A stretch of 64,000 nt of DNA from Warburgia ugandensis (lineage: Eukaryota; Streptophyta; Magnoliopsida; Canellales; Canellaceae). Under the pieces are notes generated by a model. That model was not told the origin of the DNA. It saw nothing but the letters and a program-made list of their open reading frames with translations, and did no database searches. Positions 12,346 to 25,009 of this stretch are shown here, piece by piece (within the stretch, counting starts at the first letter, position 1; each line of letters begins with the position of its first letter). Where the stretch lies: contig CP141139.1 of assembly GCA_035236585.1 (NCBI GenBank), positions 33,241,217-33,305,216 on the forward strand. Direction: 5' to 3'. Made by a program: the position numbers and the translations under genes.

Positions 12346-15300
12346 ATACTTATATCATGAAGGTCTATAATTATAGACAAAGTTCATGTATGTATACACA
12401 TGAATCCTTAATACATTCTTCTACATCCACTTACCTTAAAGTAGTATCTTGATTCATACATCTCAAGCGGTATTCTTCCACATTGCCCATCATGGTCTAG
12501 ATTCATACATCCATCAAACCATACGTATAAAGTTATTTCTCTATACAGGTATGCATCCTTATAAGGGATGCCCTAATTTTTCCTTGAAACATGTTTGATC
12601 AAGGGTTTGGGTTCTCTATCGACATTTTTCAACATATACATACATATTTTCTACATATACATACGACAATACGACATTAGTATTCTTATTGTTTTTTACC
12701 ATTCAAGATCGTCTGGATCTTATCTAATCATCCTTTATCTTGATTACAATTTTTATTAGGATTAGATGATTTACTAACCTTTGTGCTCTTATTATTATTA
12801 CTCAACAAGTTAATGTTTTATTGGTGGAGGGTATATTATTTCATCCTAAGTCTAGATAGCTCCTCTTATGCTAAATTGGCCAAGGCTTACTAGTTGAATG
12901 GTTGAACACAAAATGGTTACTTTAATCCTCATGTAAAGAGGCATTTAGACCTCACAAACATCAACAGAAGGTGGGGAAAGAGTGAGAGAAGCCCCTTAAC
13001 CATCATATTCACCATCCACTAGAGTGACCCTAGCTCAACCTTTCATAAGGTTTCTATGAGCATTTTAACCCAAGTACTCTTTCTAATTGATTTTAATTAA
13101 ATCCATGAACATTAAAATGTCATACATGGAGTTTCATTATTCTCCTAATTTAGACCAAGGAATTTATATTCCTTATATTATCCTACTAACTATGGCCCTT
13201 TCTATCATTAAGTCCATGTCATTCATTCGATGTAAATGTCCTTCCATTCTAATTTCATTTAATTACATTTTCAATGTAATTTCCATTACATAAGCATTAA
13301 AGCATAAATAAATAAATAAATCTACTAAACAATAAAAGACAATTATAATAACATTTAACAATTTAAATGAAGATCTAATATGCCATAACTATCCATCATG
13401 ATCCAACGGTCTTAGTTGATCCTTATTCATTTTTCATCTCTTTTAGGGTTTAGATTTTGATCTTTCATTTTCTTTTAGATCTAACACATCTTCTTGATGT
13501 GATTTCATTATTAGATCATTGATGCACCTCATCAATTGATCTAATCTTCCTTAATCTAACCAATCAAGAAGATCATAAGTTATTTTATCCAATTTAAGGG
13601 CATAGATCTTGATCTATCCCAAATCATCATCATCTAGTGCATAAATTCACATGATATTGAATCATATCTTGATCAAAGCTTATCCATGCTATCCATTCAT
13701 CCTTGATCAAGGAAATTTTCATTCATTTTTATAGATTTTACTACTTTTAAGGCTCGATCTCTTAAGATCTGCCAATTCAATTACATCTAACCCATTTGTT
13801 TAGGTTGGTATATTATTGGATCATCATCCAACATAATTTGAATAGTCTAATCATCCCAAATCTTGTAGGTCAAGGATGTTAGTACACTTACCTACTTAAT
13901 TTCAGAAAATTTAATGACTTAAAATTATGATTTTATTGGTTCAGTAGGTTCTACTCATAACAAGGAATCTATCCCAACTTTCTGATCTCAATTTGGAGTT
14001 CAATTGAGATCAAAATTGAGATTTAAATATTTTAACCCATTTTAAGGGCTGAATTTCAATCTTACTAATTTTGTTTTTTAATTGATATAGAAATATAGAA
14101 ATTCTATTATGATCATGTTCCATAGGGTTTTAGGACCATTTGAACACAACCATCGGTTCAGATTTCTAGTTTAAGGTCATCTAGACCATGATTCAAGATC
14201 ATTGGTATGGATTTTACTAAATAGCACATGTAAATACAATTGAAAACACGCATTTAATGAGTTCAGTAACTAAAGCACATGATAAGGAATCTACAAAAGC
14301 TTTCTAACCTAAAATCAGAGCTATATCAAGCTCTTAATTTAAGATCTAAGATTTAAGTTCAAACAATGGACGGCTTAGATCAAATATGGGTTTACGGTTG
14401 TGGGACGACCAGCGGCCCACGCCTGTTACCGCTTATCCCAAGTGGTCGGGCAGAGGTGACCGTTGGATCACCTATGGCCGAATCTCCTCCGTCCTTGACT
14501 GACAGTGGCCTACATTTCATCTCCTGGGGTTTTGGAGCCCTAAGAATTCATCCAACGGCTGAGAAGTTGTATATAAGCTATGGGTGGATGAGATCTCCAC
14601 CATTCATGCCGAATCTGTCATTTTCAAAGGATCAATGGCCAGGGAGACCTCCAAGTGGCCGAAAAACCCAAGGTTTATGCCATAACAGAAAGAGGGGAGC
14701 GAGGGTGGCCTACTTGTGCCAATCCAGTGAGGAGGTCACCATAAATGAAGAAAATATGTCAGAAATAGAGATAAGAAACCTTAGCACTGGAAATACATAC
14801 AGTTTTGAAATTCTCCCTTGTCATTGTCGAAGGAGGGAAAACATGGGGCTTTGGTAGATCACCCCTTGATGAAGAGATTCAACGATGCAAGATCACCGTT
14901 TACTAGCCCGATTGGCCAGAATAACATGATAACCCTGTCGAAGATAGTGAGTCACCAGTGCTTGTTCTTTGTCTTGAAATTCCTAGCGATCCAGATGTTG
15001 GATCATCCTGGAACCAAAGGGCTTTGGTCATTCTCCTTAGCCCGAACACATCTGACGGTCATGATGGAAAACCAACAGCTGATACATGATGACTAATTCA
15101 AATAGTGTTTATAGGGGGAAACCCTAGTTTAGCTGGGGACGACGCATCGCTGGATGTGCCTGATGTCTCCACTGGGTCTAGAGTGCCGAGTGCATCTGTG
15201 GACACGCCCATAGGGAATAAGAGAGAAGGAGAGAAAGAAAGAAAAATTGGGAAAGATTGGGGAGGTTTCTGGAGCTAGGATTTTGGAGCATTCTAGGGGA

Positions 15301-15924
15301 CCTCGAAGAACATTAGGAGAATTTTTGGAAATTTTATGAGCTATTTAGAGGTGTTTTGAATTTTTCATGATTACTTGTAATTATCACCTTGATTTCTTTT
15401 GATTATTAAATTGTCTTAGGATTCCCACTACCTGCTCCTTCTCCACTAGTAGGTGGTAGTGGTTTGACTCATGATGGCCTATTTTCTAGCCGTTGGATCC
15501 CTTTGTGGGTCCCTTGTGGGCCCCACAAATGTGTAAAAAGACCAATTTGCCCTTTTATGGAGAAAAATCAGTTTTATTCTCCTGGACTCGGAATTGAGCA
15601 TACTCAGTGGTGTTGGATTTGTATTTCTGAGTACGTTCCAAATTTTGATGTCTTAGGTCTCAATTATTTATAAAATTACCATTTTACCCTTTTATATTTA
15701 AAAATGAAGAAAATAAATGTTTTTCATCCGAATTCAAAATTTGTTGTGCTTATAGTCATTCTAAAGGGTTCGTCTAATATATTTTCAATTATACATGTCT
15801 TATCTTGTGATTCTACTTCTATGATAAGTGCATTTTTACTAACCCTAATATTCTAGCCTCATTTTCCTTGAAAATTTTAATTTCATTATTTATTAATCTC
15901 CTTACAAAATTTAAGGGTGTTACA

Positions 15925-15942
15925 ATCTACCCCCTTACAAAA
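15925..15942 (-). promoter_or_regulatory. Polypurine tract of the LARD-like element
   Basis: On the minus strand 'aagggggtagat' lies directly before the LTR start TGTAACACCC. Just upstream, 'aaatttcgaggatgaaattt' resembles the sequence that closes pol in Tekay-type elements. Confidence 0.7.
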
Positions 15943-18900
15943 TTTCATCCTCGAAATTTGCATATCAACTCACTTATGATTTTTCACAACTGATTCATAA
16001 CTTTATTCATGTGGCCTTGCCACTTAAGGAAATCCTATTTCCTCTCATTCATTTGTCATACTACCTTGTCCTCAAAGGTATAAATCATATGGTTGATTCC
16101 TATTAAAATGCTCGCACATGATTTATCCTTTGGTAACTCTTAACCGAGTTATCCTTTGGTTTCAAAACCTTCTATTTCACTTGACTAAATTTGTACTCCT
16201 CATTTTCACCAATCTTTCCATACTTCACATTTTTCCATTCTAACTTCTATTGTTCATCTTTATTCTTTTTCAACATATATAGTTTTAACATAGCTTTCTT
16301 GATATGTATCGTCCTTAGATTATTTATCAAAATGACATATTGATTGGATTCTATAATTTCAAGTATTGTTCTTTGTAACAATCTTCCAAAATTTGGAAGT
16401 AATTATCTCTTTCCTTGTTCTTCCATTATTTGGAAGTGATTACTTCATTTCTTCTCTACAATTCATACTTCTTTACTATTTCCTTCTATTGACAATTTCT
16501 TTTCAACTTCTGTCATTGAAGAATAGTATCCTTGTAATGATTCTTTCCTCATTCTCATCCCATCCATTATTTTTGTAACACCCTTTGTGTGCAATTTTAT
16601 TCATAATACTTGACTTTCTACATTTTTCCTTCCAAGATAGTGTCATTTAAATTTTCCTATATATTCCTTATCCTCTTTTGTTATCTATTTCTCATATTCA
16701 GAACAGTATTCTAAACATTCTTACAATCCATGATAATATTTATCTATTTCTCTTATATATATATATATATATATATCATTGGCTTCAAAGTTTCTAAATT
16801 ATGCATTTCCTTATGCTTCTTTCAAGCATACCTCATAACCATTTTTCATATCATACTAACCCTTTATTTGAAGTACTCTCGATAATTCCCATTTAAAAGA
16901 GTTCATATTGAATTTGTAGTCATCCCTTCTCAAGCCATTACAAACTCCATAATTTATCATATATTCTTCAATTATCAACAATCTACCATAAACTCTTTAG
17001 GACTTATTTAACCAATGGCAAGATTGTACTAATAGAATGTCCTTATGTCATATAATCAGTAAGAGATAAATTTCTCTAATTGTCATTGTCATTTCATATT
17101 TTAGTATCATCTTCCACCCCTATTGAGTCACATTTCATATCATCCTTAAAATTTATATAACCCTAAACTTTGCTTTCTTCAATCAACATATACACTTACA
17201 AGATAATTGACAAGTTTTGTAAGTGTCTAACATATATTCCATAAATGCTCTTGATTTCCTTAAATCCATTGCCATATATCATTATCACTTCATCTAATAT
17301 ATATATATATATATATTTCACTCTCCTCAACTTCATAAATATCATTTATCCAACTCATATAACTCAAAATTTGTTTTGATTTCATATTATATTGTTGCAT
17401 TTCCAATTCCCAACTTATGATAATAAATTTGAAAAATGCTCATCCTTATAGAGAAAAAGGGTACTTAATTTCCTCAATAACATCATTTATGTTCAATGCA
17501 TCCTCATATTGATTATTCCTTTTCTTTTCCCTCATAAACTTGTTACTTTCATAATGTAATTTCTATAATCACTCCTAATCCTTAAAATTTATTCTTTCAA
17601 CTGATTCAAATAATTTGATGTTCTTTTCCTCAACTATTGTAGATATTTCCTCATTCAATCTCATGTAAGATTGAAAATCTTCAAAATATCTTAAAATTTC
17701 TCCTACTTATTTCTCCAAAATTTGGATTCATACCTCATTCATAATCATCTTTAAACTTAAATTTAGCAACCAAAATTTATTTATAGGTCTTCATTTCTCA
17801 TGTTTTATTTCACCATTCCTCCAAAATATATTTCTCCTTACTATATTCCTCAAACCTTTCAATATCACCAACTCTATCATGTAACTGGAATTAATATCTC
17901 TATTCATATATAGCTCTTCATTTTCCATGATCAATAAGATGTACTCCTCTTATATACTAATCAATAACCATATTTTTCCAATTCATCATATCAATATTTC
18001 TCTTTTATTTTCCAAAATTGCTTCACCATCTATGCCAAATGTACTTCTCTTTACTATAGTCCCAAAATTATGTTCAATATCACCAAGGTAATCATATCAA
18101 TATTCCTCTAATCCTTGATAATCCTTTTGTGCTAATTTCCACAATTGACTTGTCATAACAATAAAATTTCTAACTTGGTGATTTTATATTTGTTATACCA
18201 TATAGGACTATAATTTCTTTGTTAACCATATATCCTCATGGTTTAATGTCTTTCTTAATAAGTTTGGGATTATATTTTTTCCCTTTCAACATATCTAACT
18301 CTCTTCTTCCTTTTCATTTTATTCTAATTTCAAAGATCATATCTTCATGTTCTAAAATTTCATCATCTCTCTATTAAACCCTTTGTCTTTACTAATTTTG
18401 GAGAGAAAATACTTACTTATCTCCTTATTCATCTTTATTTAAAACTATCCTTATTTAGAAATTTAGAAATTTCTCACTTATCTCTTCAATTTCCTTTCAA
18501 GTAATATCATCTCTATTTTGAAGATCAATTTCATTTAACTAATTGCCATAATACTATATGTATAGAAATTATAACTCTTACATTTACATTTATTTATATG
18601 TTTAATATAAATTTTATAAAAATTCTAAGGTTTCATCTTAAGCACCTCTTTTTCATAATTTTCTATTTCACCTTTCCTATAAGGTTGGAGTTTTTCCTTC
18701 TACCCTATTTCCATCGTATTTTCCAATTTATCACTTCGTTCCCTTTATCTCCATTCCTTCACTTAATAATAGTTATATACATACTAGTATTGGTGTACTT
18801 TATTTCTACATATGTATGTCTACTCAGGACTTTAGGTAGACCTGAATATCATACATTACATCTTTATCTATTATAATGTTTTTCTTATTGATTTCTATAT

Positions 18901-19002
18901 CTTACTATTCCCTCTATTGGGATTTTTAATTCCTAAGTAGTATTTCTAGTCCTTTCACTAAGTAGTATGTACTTGTACTATACTATTCCTTCATTACACT
19001 AA

Positions 19003-19140
19003 CTCTTTCTATGCTCATCCTCAACTATTGAGTATAACTCTTTCTATACTCATCCTTCATTAATGAGTTAACTCTTTCTATACTCATTCTTAACTAAGGA
19101 GTTTAAACTCTTTCTATTCTCACCCTTCACTAATGAGTTG
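19003..19140. repeat. Short tandem repeat (about 38-40 bp) near the primer site
   Basis: Four degenerate units share 'aactctttctatactcatcc' followed by 'ttcattaatgagtt'-like sequence. They lie 120-260 bases inside the LARD-like element from its PBS. Confidence 0.7.
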
Positions 19141-19244
19141 ATCACATAACTCATTCTCATCAAATAATGCTCATTTCTTATTCCTCTAATTGGATTGTCA
19201 TCTTCATGTTGGATATAAGGGTACTGCATAGTAAGTGGATGAAT

Positions 19245-19259
19245 GGCTCTAATACCAAC
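19245..19259 (-). promoter_or_regulatory. Primer binding site (initiator tRNA-Met type)
   Basis: On the minus strand the LTR end ..GTCACA is followed by GTTGGTATTAGAGCC. TGGTATTAGAGCC differs by one base from the common plant primer site TGGTATCAGAGC. This fixes the 5' LTR to the right and the minus orientation. Confidence 0.75.
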
Positions 19260-20671
19260 TGTGACGACCCAGTTTTTGTACACATTTTGCAATACATTTT
19301 TCAAAGGTAGGGTGCCCTTAGTAAAAAAAATTCACAAAACAAAACAACGAAAATTCTTTTCTTTGAAACTTGTTTTGAAAAACCCAAGTCATCACCTCAT
19401 ACATAATATAAGTAGAACTTTTATACAAGATAGAATTTCATTGAAGGAATACATTTTTATTAAATTTTCAGAATCCATCCAGTGGTTCACAGTATAGCAT
19501 GGTATAATACAATATTTGTCCAATTTATATAATCCAAATTTCAACATCACCATACATTAAAAACTCCCAAATACATTACGGTCCTCTCAAATAAAAATAC
19601 ATATCTTCAAAGAAAATACTCTAATTGATTAATCTTCCAAATCTTCTTAAGTCTTCCACAGTCTTGAGCTTCTATCCCTCCTCTATATCTGAGGTATTGT
19701 AAACATTGAAACATTTACAATACCTCAGCAAGCTATGCTTGGTAGGAGATACAAAAATATACTACTTCACTAATATAAGAATATATATCTCAGTCATCAA
19801 TCCATCATGGTTATCCATTCATTAGTTATATCTACATAGAGTATATACGTTATTTATGTAGTATAGGACAAATTAGTTAAAATAGTGAAGATTGCTCAAA
19901 ACTTGTTCTTCCCCTAACTATACTTCTACTTAGGAAATCAGTATTAAGCCAATCTTCATACGGGGATTTTCTTTCTAGGAACTCATGTAGTGGCATGTCA
20001 TCATGCCATGGCATTATATTATGCCTATCATATGTACATCATAATGCAAAATACATTAAGACTACTATGCCACAGTCTCAATCCATATAGTGCACCCAGA
20101 TAACTGTAATAACCCACTGATACCAACTGTGAAAATAACAAAATCCAAGTTCACATGGGGGGAACCCTAGATGTCACAGTGGTGGCCTTCCCATGATTGC
20201 CCCACCTGAAATTTAGCCTCTCTTTGGACATGGTATCCATCATATAAGTTTCAGGAAATGGGTGGTCAAACCCTCATAACTTCCCTAGCATAGCATCCCT
20301 AGTCTCTAGCTCTGTGTAAAACAAAATCACAAGCCACCATGCTTGTATGTAAAATACATTGTACAAATCAGACAATGTGTCTATTTAACTAAGGCTGAAA
20401 TATTTTCTATGCCCTATTCTTAGGGTTTCCTAAGTCTTCACATCTCATTACCTTCACCTCATTTGATTTGATCCTTAGATTGGATCAATTGAATTAGATT
20501 ATGAGGTTGGATCACTTAGTTAGATCATATGGTTGGATCACTTAGTTAGATCATATAGTTGGATCACTTGATTGGATCATATGGTTGGATCACTTAGTTA
20601 GATTATATGGTTGGCTTACTTAGTTGGATCATGACTATGTTAAAGTATTGAGCATACTTATATCATGAAGG
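19260..20671 (-). mobile_element. Truncated 5' LTR of the LARD-like element
   Basis: Starting from the PBS junction (TGTGACGACCCAG on the plus strand at 19260), this copy matches 7939-8848 and then, without interruption, 11898-12370. It therefore also shows the empty site of the solo LTR. Similarity breaks off at about 20672, just after 'catgaaggtcta', where unrelated copia-derived sequence begins. About 3.5 kb of the expected LTR is missing, so the outer target duplication cannot be checked. Confidence 0.75.
20460..20645. repeat. 26-bp minisatellite in the LARD 5' LTR
   Basis: About five units of the 26-bp 'ggttggatcacttagttaga'-type repeat stand in a row. The same site in the 3' LTR (12190-12345) has fewer, so unit number changed after the two LTRs were formed. 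Confidence 0.75.
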
Positions 20672-20699
20672 TCTAAACAAGCTCGTAGAGTAGTGCTAC

Positions 20700-20990
20700 T
20701 CGCTTTTATATGCTTTTCTTCTTGGATAGGATTTCAAGGCATCAAAAACTGACAGTTCAATGTTCATCTATATCAATAAAAAGTCCGCACCAAGCATTTG
20801 GCAGTTAAATTCCTTTTTGTGAGTGATAAGACGACAAACAAAAATCTTATAGTCTAACACACATGGACAACAGATTAATTAGCGGATCTTCTCACAAACG
20901 ATCTCTCTAAACAAAGTTTTTGAGCTGCTACGTTGCAAGATCAACATGCAAGATAGCATGTATTTCTTGCAAGGGCGTGTAAAGGGTATG
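20700..20990 (+). pseudogene. Copia RNase H C-terminal remnant
   Basis: Plus-strand reading gives 'VRTKHLAVKFLFV' (20788-20826, the KHI..YHFVR region of copia RNase H) and 'LADLLTNDLS' (about 20880-20910, the usual 'LADIFTKPLS'). Stops interrupt it. It joins the broken 5' LTR at about 20672 and has no visible LTR of its own. Confidence 0.6.
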
Positions 20991-21706
20991 TCAACTGCTT
21001 GATCATTTTGTCAAATCATGTTTCCTTCGAACATTTAATTTCAAATTTAAACAAACACTTTAATTTAGAAAGTAGGATAAAACATAGTGTTTCTGCTTAT
21101 AGTTCCTTGATCGCAGGGTTTTAATACTTCTGAATTATACTCATCACTAACTGTAAATATCCTGATGCTTCTGTACGTACAGTCCGATCTCTCTTACCAT
21201 CGTGTGTGAGAAAGAATTACCAATTCTACCTCCTATATGTATTATTAATATATTAATTGAGAAGTAACATTAAAAACTAACAGATGTTTTGGATTAAGAG
21301 AATCATTAAAAGACGAGAAAGTGGGTAAGTGTACACTGCCAATTGTATTAATTTCTCACCTCACTTCAAAACTCTCCCTTTGATTGAAATTTAGAAATAG
21401 AGTATCCTGATTGATTGAAATACAAATTAAGTAATCCACATTCATGCTTCTAATAGTTTGGTTTGACAGTGAAATTATCGGTACTATCTTGGTAGGCAAA
21501 CTGGGTTTTTGTGGAGAACAAGTGCCTCAAACCCATGACGTGACATAACCGCAGGAGAGGTACTTCTAACATCAGAAAGGTAGAAGGCCTTAACTCATGA
21601 TTGATTCTAAGGTGCATGATATCGAGAGAATGGTAACATAAATGACATGAACATAGGAGAGCAGATGGATTACTTGAAACTACAAAACGCTAGATATTAA
21701 ATAGAA
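20991..21706. other. Unassigned AT-rich sequence
   Basis: I see no coding motif, RNA or clear repeat. It may include leftovers of the copia fragment's 3' end. Confidence 0.5.
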
Positions 21707-21711
21707 GGGAC

Positions 21712-22154
21712 TGTTATGCAAAAACTAAAATTAAAACATCATCATAAATACATACAACACAATAGATTTATGTGGCTCAGCCAATTTGCCCTACATCCAT
21801 GGGAAGAGGGGGAATATGATTTTCACTGTGAGGAGGCAATTAAAGGAATGCCTTCAACACTGTCTCTAGCTCCTATTTATAGAAGTTCAAGGGAAGGCTT
21901 GATCTTTTCTACATTAACTCAAACTCTATCTGATAATTCTTATCCGATCATCCTTATCTAACATTCTTATTCTTACCTGATCATTCTTATCTAACATTCT
22001 ATCCTTATCCTAATTGACCTTCATCCTGATTAATACTTTTCATGATTGAGCTCTATCCTGATTAATCCTTATCATGGTTGATCTTCATCCGAATTAATCC
22101 TTGTCCCATTTTGGCAGGTTCACCAACTTCTTTATATGGGGATGGACCATATCA
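21712..22154 (-). repeat. 3' LTR of copia element 1
   Basis: The plus strand reads TGTTATGCAAAAACTAAAAT.. to ..GGATGGACCATATCA. A minus-strand TATA-like TATAAATAGGA lies at about 21873-21883. The right half carries degenerate repeats around 'ttatcctgattaatcc'. Confidence 0.88.
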
Positions 22155-22180
22155 ATTCTCCCCCTCCATCCCCATGCCAT
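22155..22180 (-). promoter_or_regulatory. Polypurine tract of copia element 1
   Basis: On the minus strand 'ggggatggagggggagaat' lies immediately before the 3' LTR start TGATATGGTCC. Confidence 0.75.
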
Positions 22181-22181
22181 A

Positions 22182-22900
22182 CTATTCTAGTTTGAGTTCA
22201 TGTATGCTATGTTTTCTACATAACACCAATTTCTCATATGTTACAACCTTTGTTAACATATCTACAAGATTCTCATTAGTGTGAATCTTTTTCAATTTTA
22301 ACAATTCTTCTACCATCTCCCATATTAAGTGATACCATATGTCGATGTGCTTTGTGCATGTATGGTACATTAAGTTCTTGCTCAAGTTTAGAGCATTCTA
22401 ATTGTCACAATGTATCTTTTACTCTTCTTGCATAATACCAAGTTCTTAGAGAAACTGCTTTATCTATAACATTTCCTTGTATGCTTCAGCTACGTCAATA
22501 TAGTCAGCTTTTGTTGTCTATAGAGCCACACACTTTTTCAATTTGGACTGCCAAGATACAACTCCTTCTGTAAACGTGAAAAGAAATCATAATGTTGACT
22601 TTCTTCCATTAAGATCTCCTATCATATTAACATCTGTGAATCCTTCTAGGATTATATCTATACTTTCAAAGCAGATAGACAATTTAAATGCACCCTTCAT
22701 GTACCTTAGTATCTACTCACAGCTTCCCAATGATCTTTGCATGAGTTGGACAGAAACCTACTCACGACACCTACTACATGAGCGATATCCAACCTTGTGC
22801 ACACCGTCACATACATCAGACTCCCAATTGCTGATGAGTAAGCAATCATGACAATTTTGCTTGTCTCCTTTGTTGTTGAGGGACACATTCATTTTCTCAT
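22182..22900 (-). pseudogene. RNase H region of copia element 1
   Basis: Minus-strand frames give 'TKHIDIWYHLIWEMVEE' and 'LVDMLTKVVT' (22190-22340), the end of copia RNase H. Upstream, 'AIGSLMYVTVCTRLDIAHVV' (22780-22850) is the usual 'GSLMYLM.CTRPDIA' motif. Separate frames show that it is broken by frameshifts. Confidence 0.8.
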
Positions 22901-23029
22901 TTTGAAATGATTGCCAAGCGGATGTTGACTAGCTTGGAGCTCTCTATGTTGAACCGCTTAATTACTCATTCAACGTACTTTTTCTGTGACAGCCACAACT
23001 TTCTTACTTTCTTGTCACAATGATCTTTA

Positions 23030-23800
23030 TCCCCTAGATCTATTGAGCTGCTCCAAGTCCTTCATGTCAAAAGACTTAGATAACTCCCTCTTTAATCTAC
23101 TAATCATAGTTGTATCCTAACCAACTATTAGCATATCATCTATATAAAGTAAGAGAATGACAAATTTACCCTCATGTAGTCTCTACACATATACACACTG
23201 ATTTGCACCTGTTCTTTTGAAACCTTGACTCGTCATGAATGAGTCAAACTTCTTATACCACTAACTTGGCGCTTGCTTAAGACCATAGAGATTTTTCTTC
23301 AACTTACACACCAAATGCTTCTTCCCTTCAACTTTGAAACCCTCTAGTTGTTGCATGTATATCTCTTCTTCTAAATTTTCATGTAGAAAAGCTGTCTTTA
23401 CGTATATCTGCTCAAGCTCCAAGTTTTGTCTTGCCACTAGTCCAAGTATGATCCAGATTGATGTCATCTTCACTACCAGTGAGAAGATCTTATCAAAGTT
23501 AATTCCTTTCATTTGCTCTAAGCTTTTGATAACCAATCGTGCTTTGTACTTGACTAGTTCTCCTTTATTGCCTCTTTTCAGCTTGAAGACCCACTTGTTC
23601 TTCAGTGCACTTTTCCCCTTAGGAAGTTTCACTAACTTATATATCTGATTTTTCTTTAGTGAGCTAATTTTCTCTTACATTGCTTGCACCCATTTGCCCT
23701 TGTCTGCATGCATAATGGCTTGTTGAAAACTCTCTAGCTCCCCCTCATCAGTGAGCATAATATACTCTGATTTTAGATATTTTTGTGATGGAATTAGAAT
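23030..23800 (-). pseudogene. Reverse transcriptase region of copia element 1
   Basis: The longest frame (23261-23632) has 'WVFKLKRG', 'YKARLVIK', 'VKTAFLHENLEEEIYM' and 'LKKNLYGLKQAPS'. The catalytic box is read as LLYIDDM at about 23131-23153, in another frame. The order and wording are those of copia RT; the frame changes make it non-functional. Confidence 0.85.
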
Positions 23801-23879
23801 ATGACTTCTTGTTGACATTCCACTTTTGGCTGAGAAATTGATCCACCATATGTTGTTCCTACATCCTATGGTGTAGGGG

Positions 23880-25000
23880 GTTGATGCTCTCCCTGCTCAA
23901 GTTCCTCTGCGTCGCCTTCAACTTTAGGCATAGCTTCTGAGATAGCCTATCTGGGTGCAGAATCAGGTACTAGATCTGAAGCATTGACATCTTCTTTATT
24001 AGTCTTTCTTAATTCTTCATAGAACTGATTTTCCTGAAACACTACATATCTACATCACATGATCCTTCTAGCTTTAAAGTCCCACAATCTATATTCTAAT
24101 TCTTCATCTTCGTATCCAATGAAGATACAAGGAGTGGTCTTCAAGTCTAATTTTTGTCTCATCTCCCTGGATACATGTGCAAAAGCTTTACACCCTAATA
24201 TCTTTAGGTGAGAATAGGTCACCTTCTTGCTAGTCCACTTTTGTTCTAGGACTTTGAAGTCTAGTTCTCACATCTTCAACCTAGAATGCCTTTGGTAGCT
24301 TAGTCATACTGAGTATGCATCTTACTTTCTTCACAATGGTCTAGTTCATTCTTTCAGTTACTCCATTGTGTTGTGGGGTACGTGGAACTATCTTCTTGTG
24401 TCGAATGCCTTGCACTGCGTAATGTGCCCTGATCTCCTTTGAAGTATATTCTCCTTCATTGTTTGTTCTAAGACACTTCAGTTTCTTTCTAGTTTGTCAT
24501 TCCACCATTGTGTGGAATCTCTTGAAGTGTTCGAATACCTGGTCCTTATTTTTTACAAAGTATACCCATACCCTCCTAGATGCATCATCTATAAAGGTTA
24601 CAAAATATTTATTCCCTCCCAGTGACTCTACTTCCATGGGAGCACATAAATCCTAGTATACCAAACTCAAAAGTTCTTTTCTTTTATTACTAGAAGAAGA
24701 GAAAAAGACTCTATATTGCTTGCCAAACAAATAGTAATTACACGGATTAAGAGTTATACCTTTGGCTATTTTGATGAGCTACTTCTTTACAAGTGTGAAC
24801 AGCCCTTTCTCTCCCATGTGACCAATTTTTTTGTGCCAAAGGTTTGGTGATGCTTCATCCTCTATTGCGTTAAGGTTGTCTTTGAATATTCTCATGTGGG
24901 TCTTCTATAGTATGTTGCAGATATGCCCTTTTGCTACAATCATCGCGTCTTTCATCAATTTTTAGGTGTTGTTGCCAAAGTAGTTAGAGTAGCCTTGTCT
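23880..25000 (-). pseudogene. Integrase region of copia element 1
   Basis: Minus-strand fragments match copia integrase. They include a pre-integrase zinc-finger area near 24780-24830 and the core near 24330-24480, where the usual 'PQHNGV.ER.N' area is recognisable. A chromodomain-free tail ('GYEDEELEYRLWD'-like, 24060-24125) follows. Every part is interrupted. Confidence 0.65.
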
Positions 25001-25009
25001 GTCAAGAGC

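Larger units (their letters stand above)
7939..15924 (-). mobile_element. 3' LTR of a LARD-like retrotransposon, split by a nested solo LTR
   Basis: On the minus strand the LTR starts TGTAACACCCTTAAATTTTG at 15924, directly after a polypurine tract, and ends ..CGTCACA at 7939. Without the nested solo LTR (8849-11892) and one copy of its target duplication it is about 4.94 kb. The part at 7939-8848 matches the other LTR at 19260-20170 at roughly nine bases in ten by eye. The part at 11898-12370 continues that match. There is no gag or pol coding. LTR ends TG/CA, the PPT and the matching 5' LTR support the call; the Tekay-like affiliation rests on the end sequences only. The open frames at 14366-15096 and elsewhere inside show no known domain. 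Confidence 0.7.
15925..19259 (-). mobile_element. Coding-free internal domain of the LARD-like element
   Basis: This 3.3 kb core lies between the PPT and the primer site of the minus-strand element. No gag, protease, integrase or RT motif can be read in any frame. The DNA is strikingly T/C-rich on the plus strand (A/G-rich on the transcribed strand), with short (AT)n runs near 16740-16775 and 17300-17320. LTRs near 5 kb around a non-coding core near 3.3 kb match the size plan described for LARDs, which borrow enzymes from a partner element. Extreme decay of a former gag-pol is the alternative. Confidence 0.6.

Noticed and set aside
14366-15096. 163- and 92-residue frames
   Set aside because: They lie inside the long LTR and are not conserved in the plus-strand relative at 1393-5640; no known domain.
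15925-19259. Short frames in the LARD core as gag remnants
   Set aside because: None shows a zinc knuckle or other gag or pol motif; T-rich DNA gives hydrophobic chance frames.
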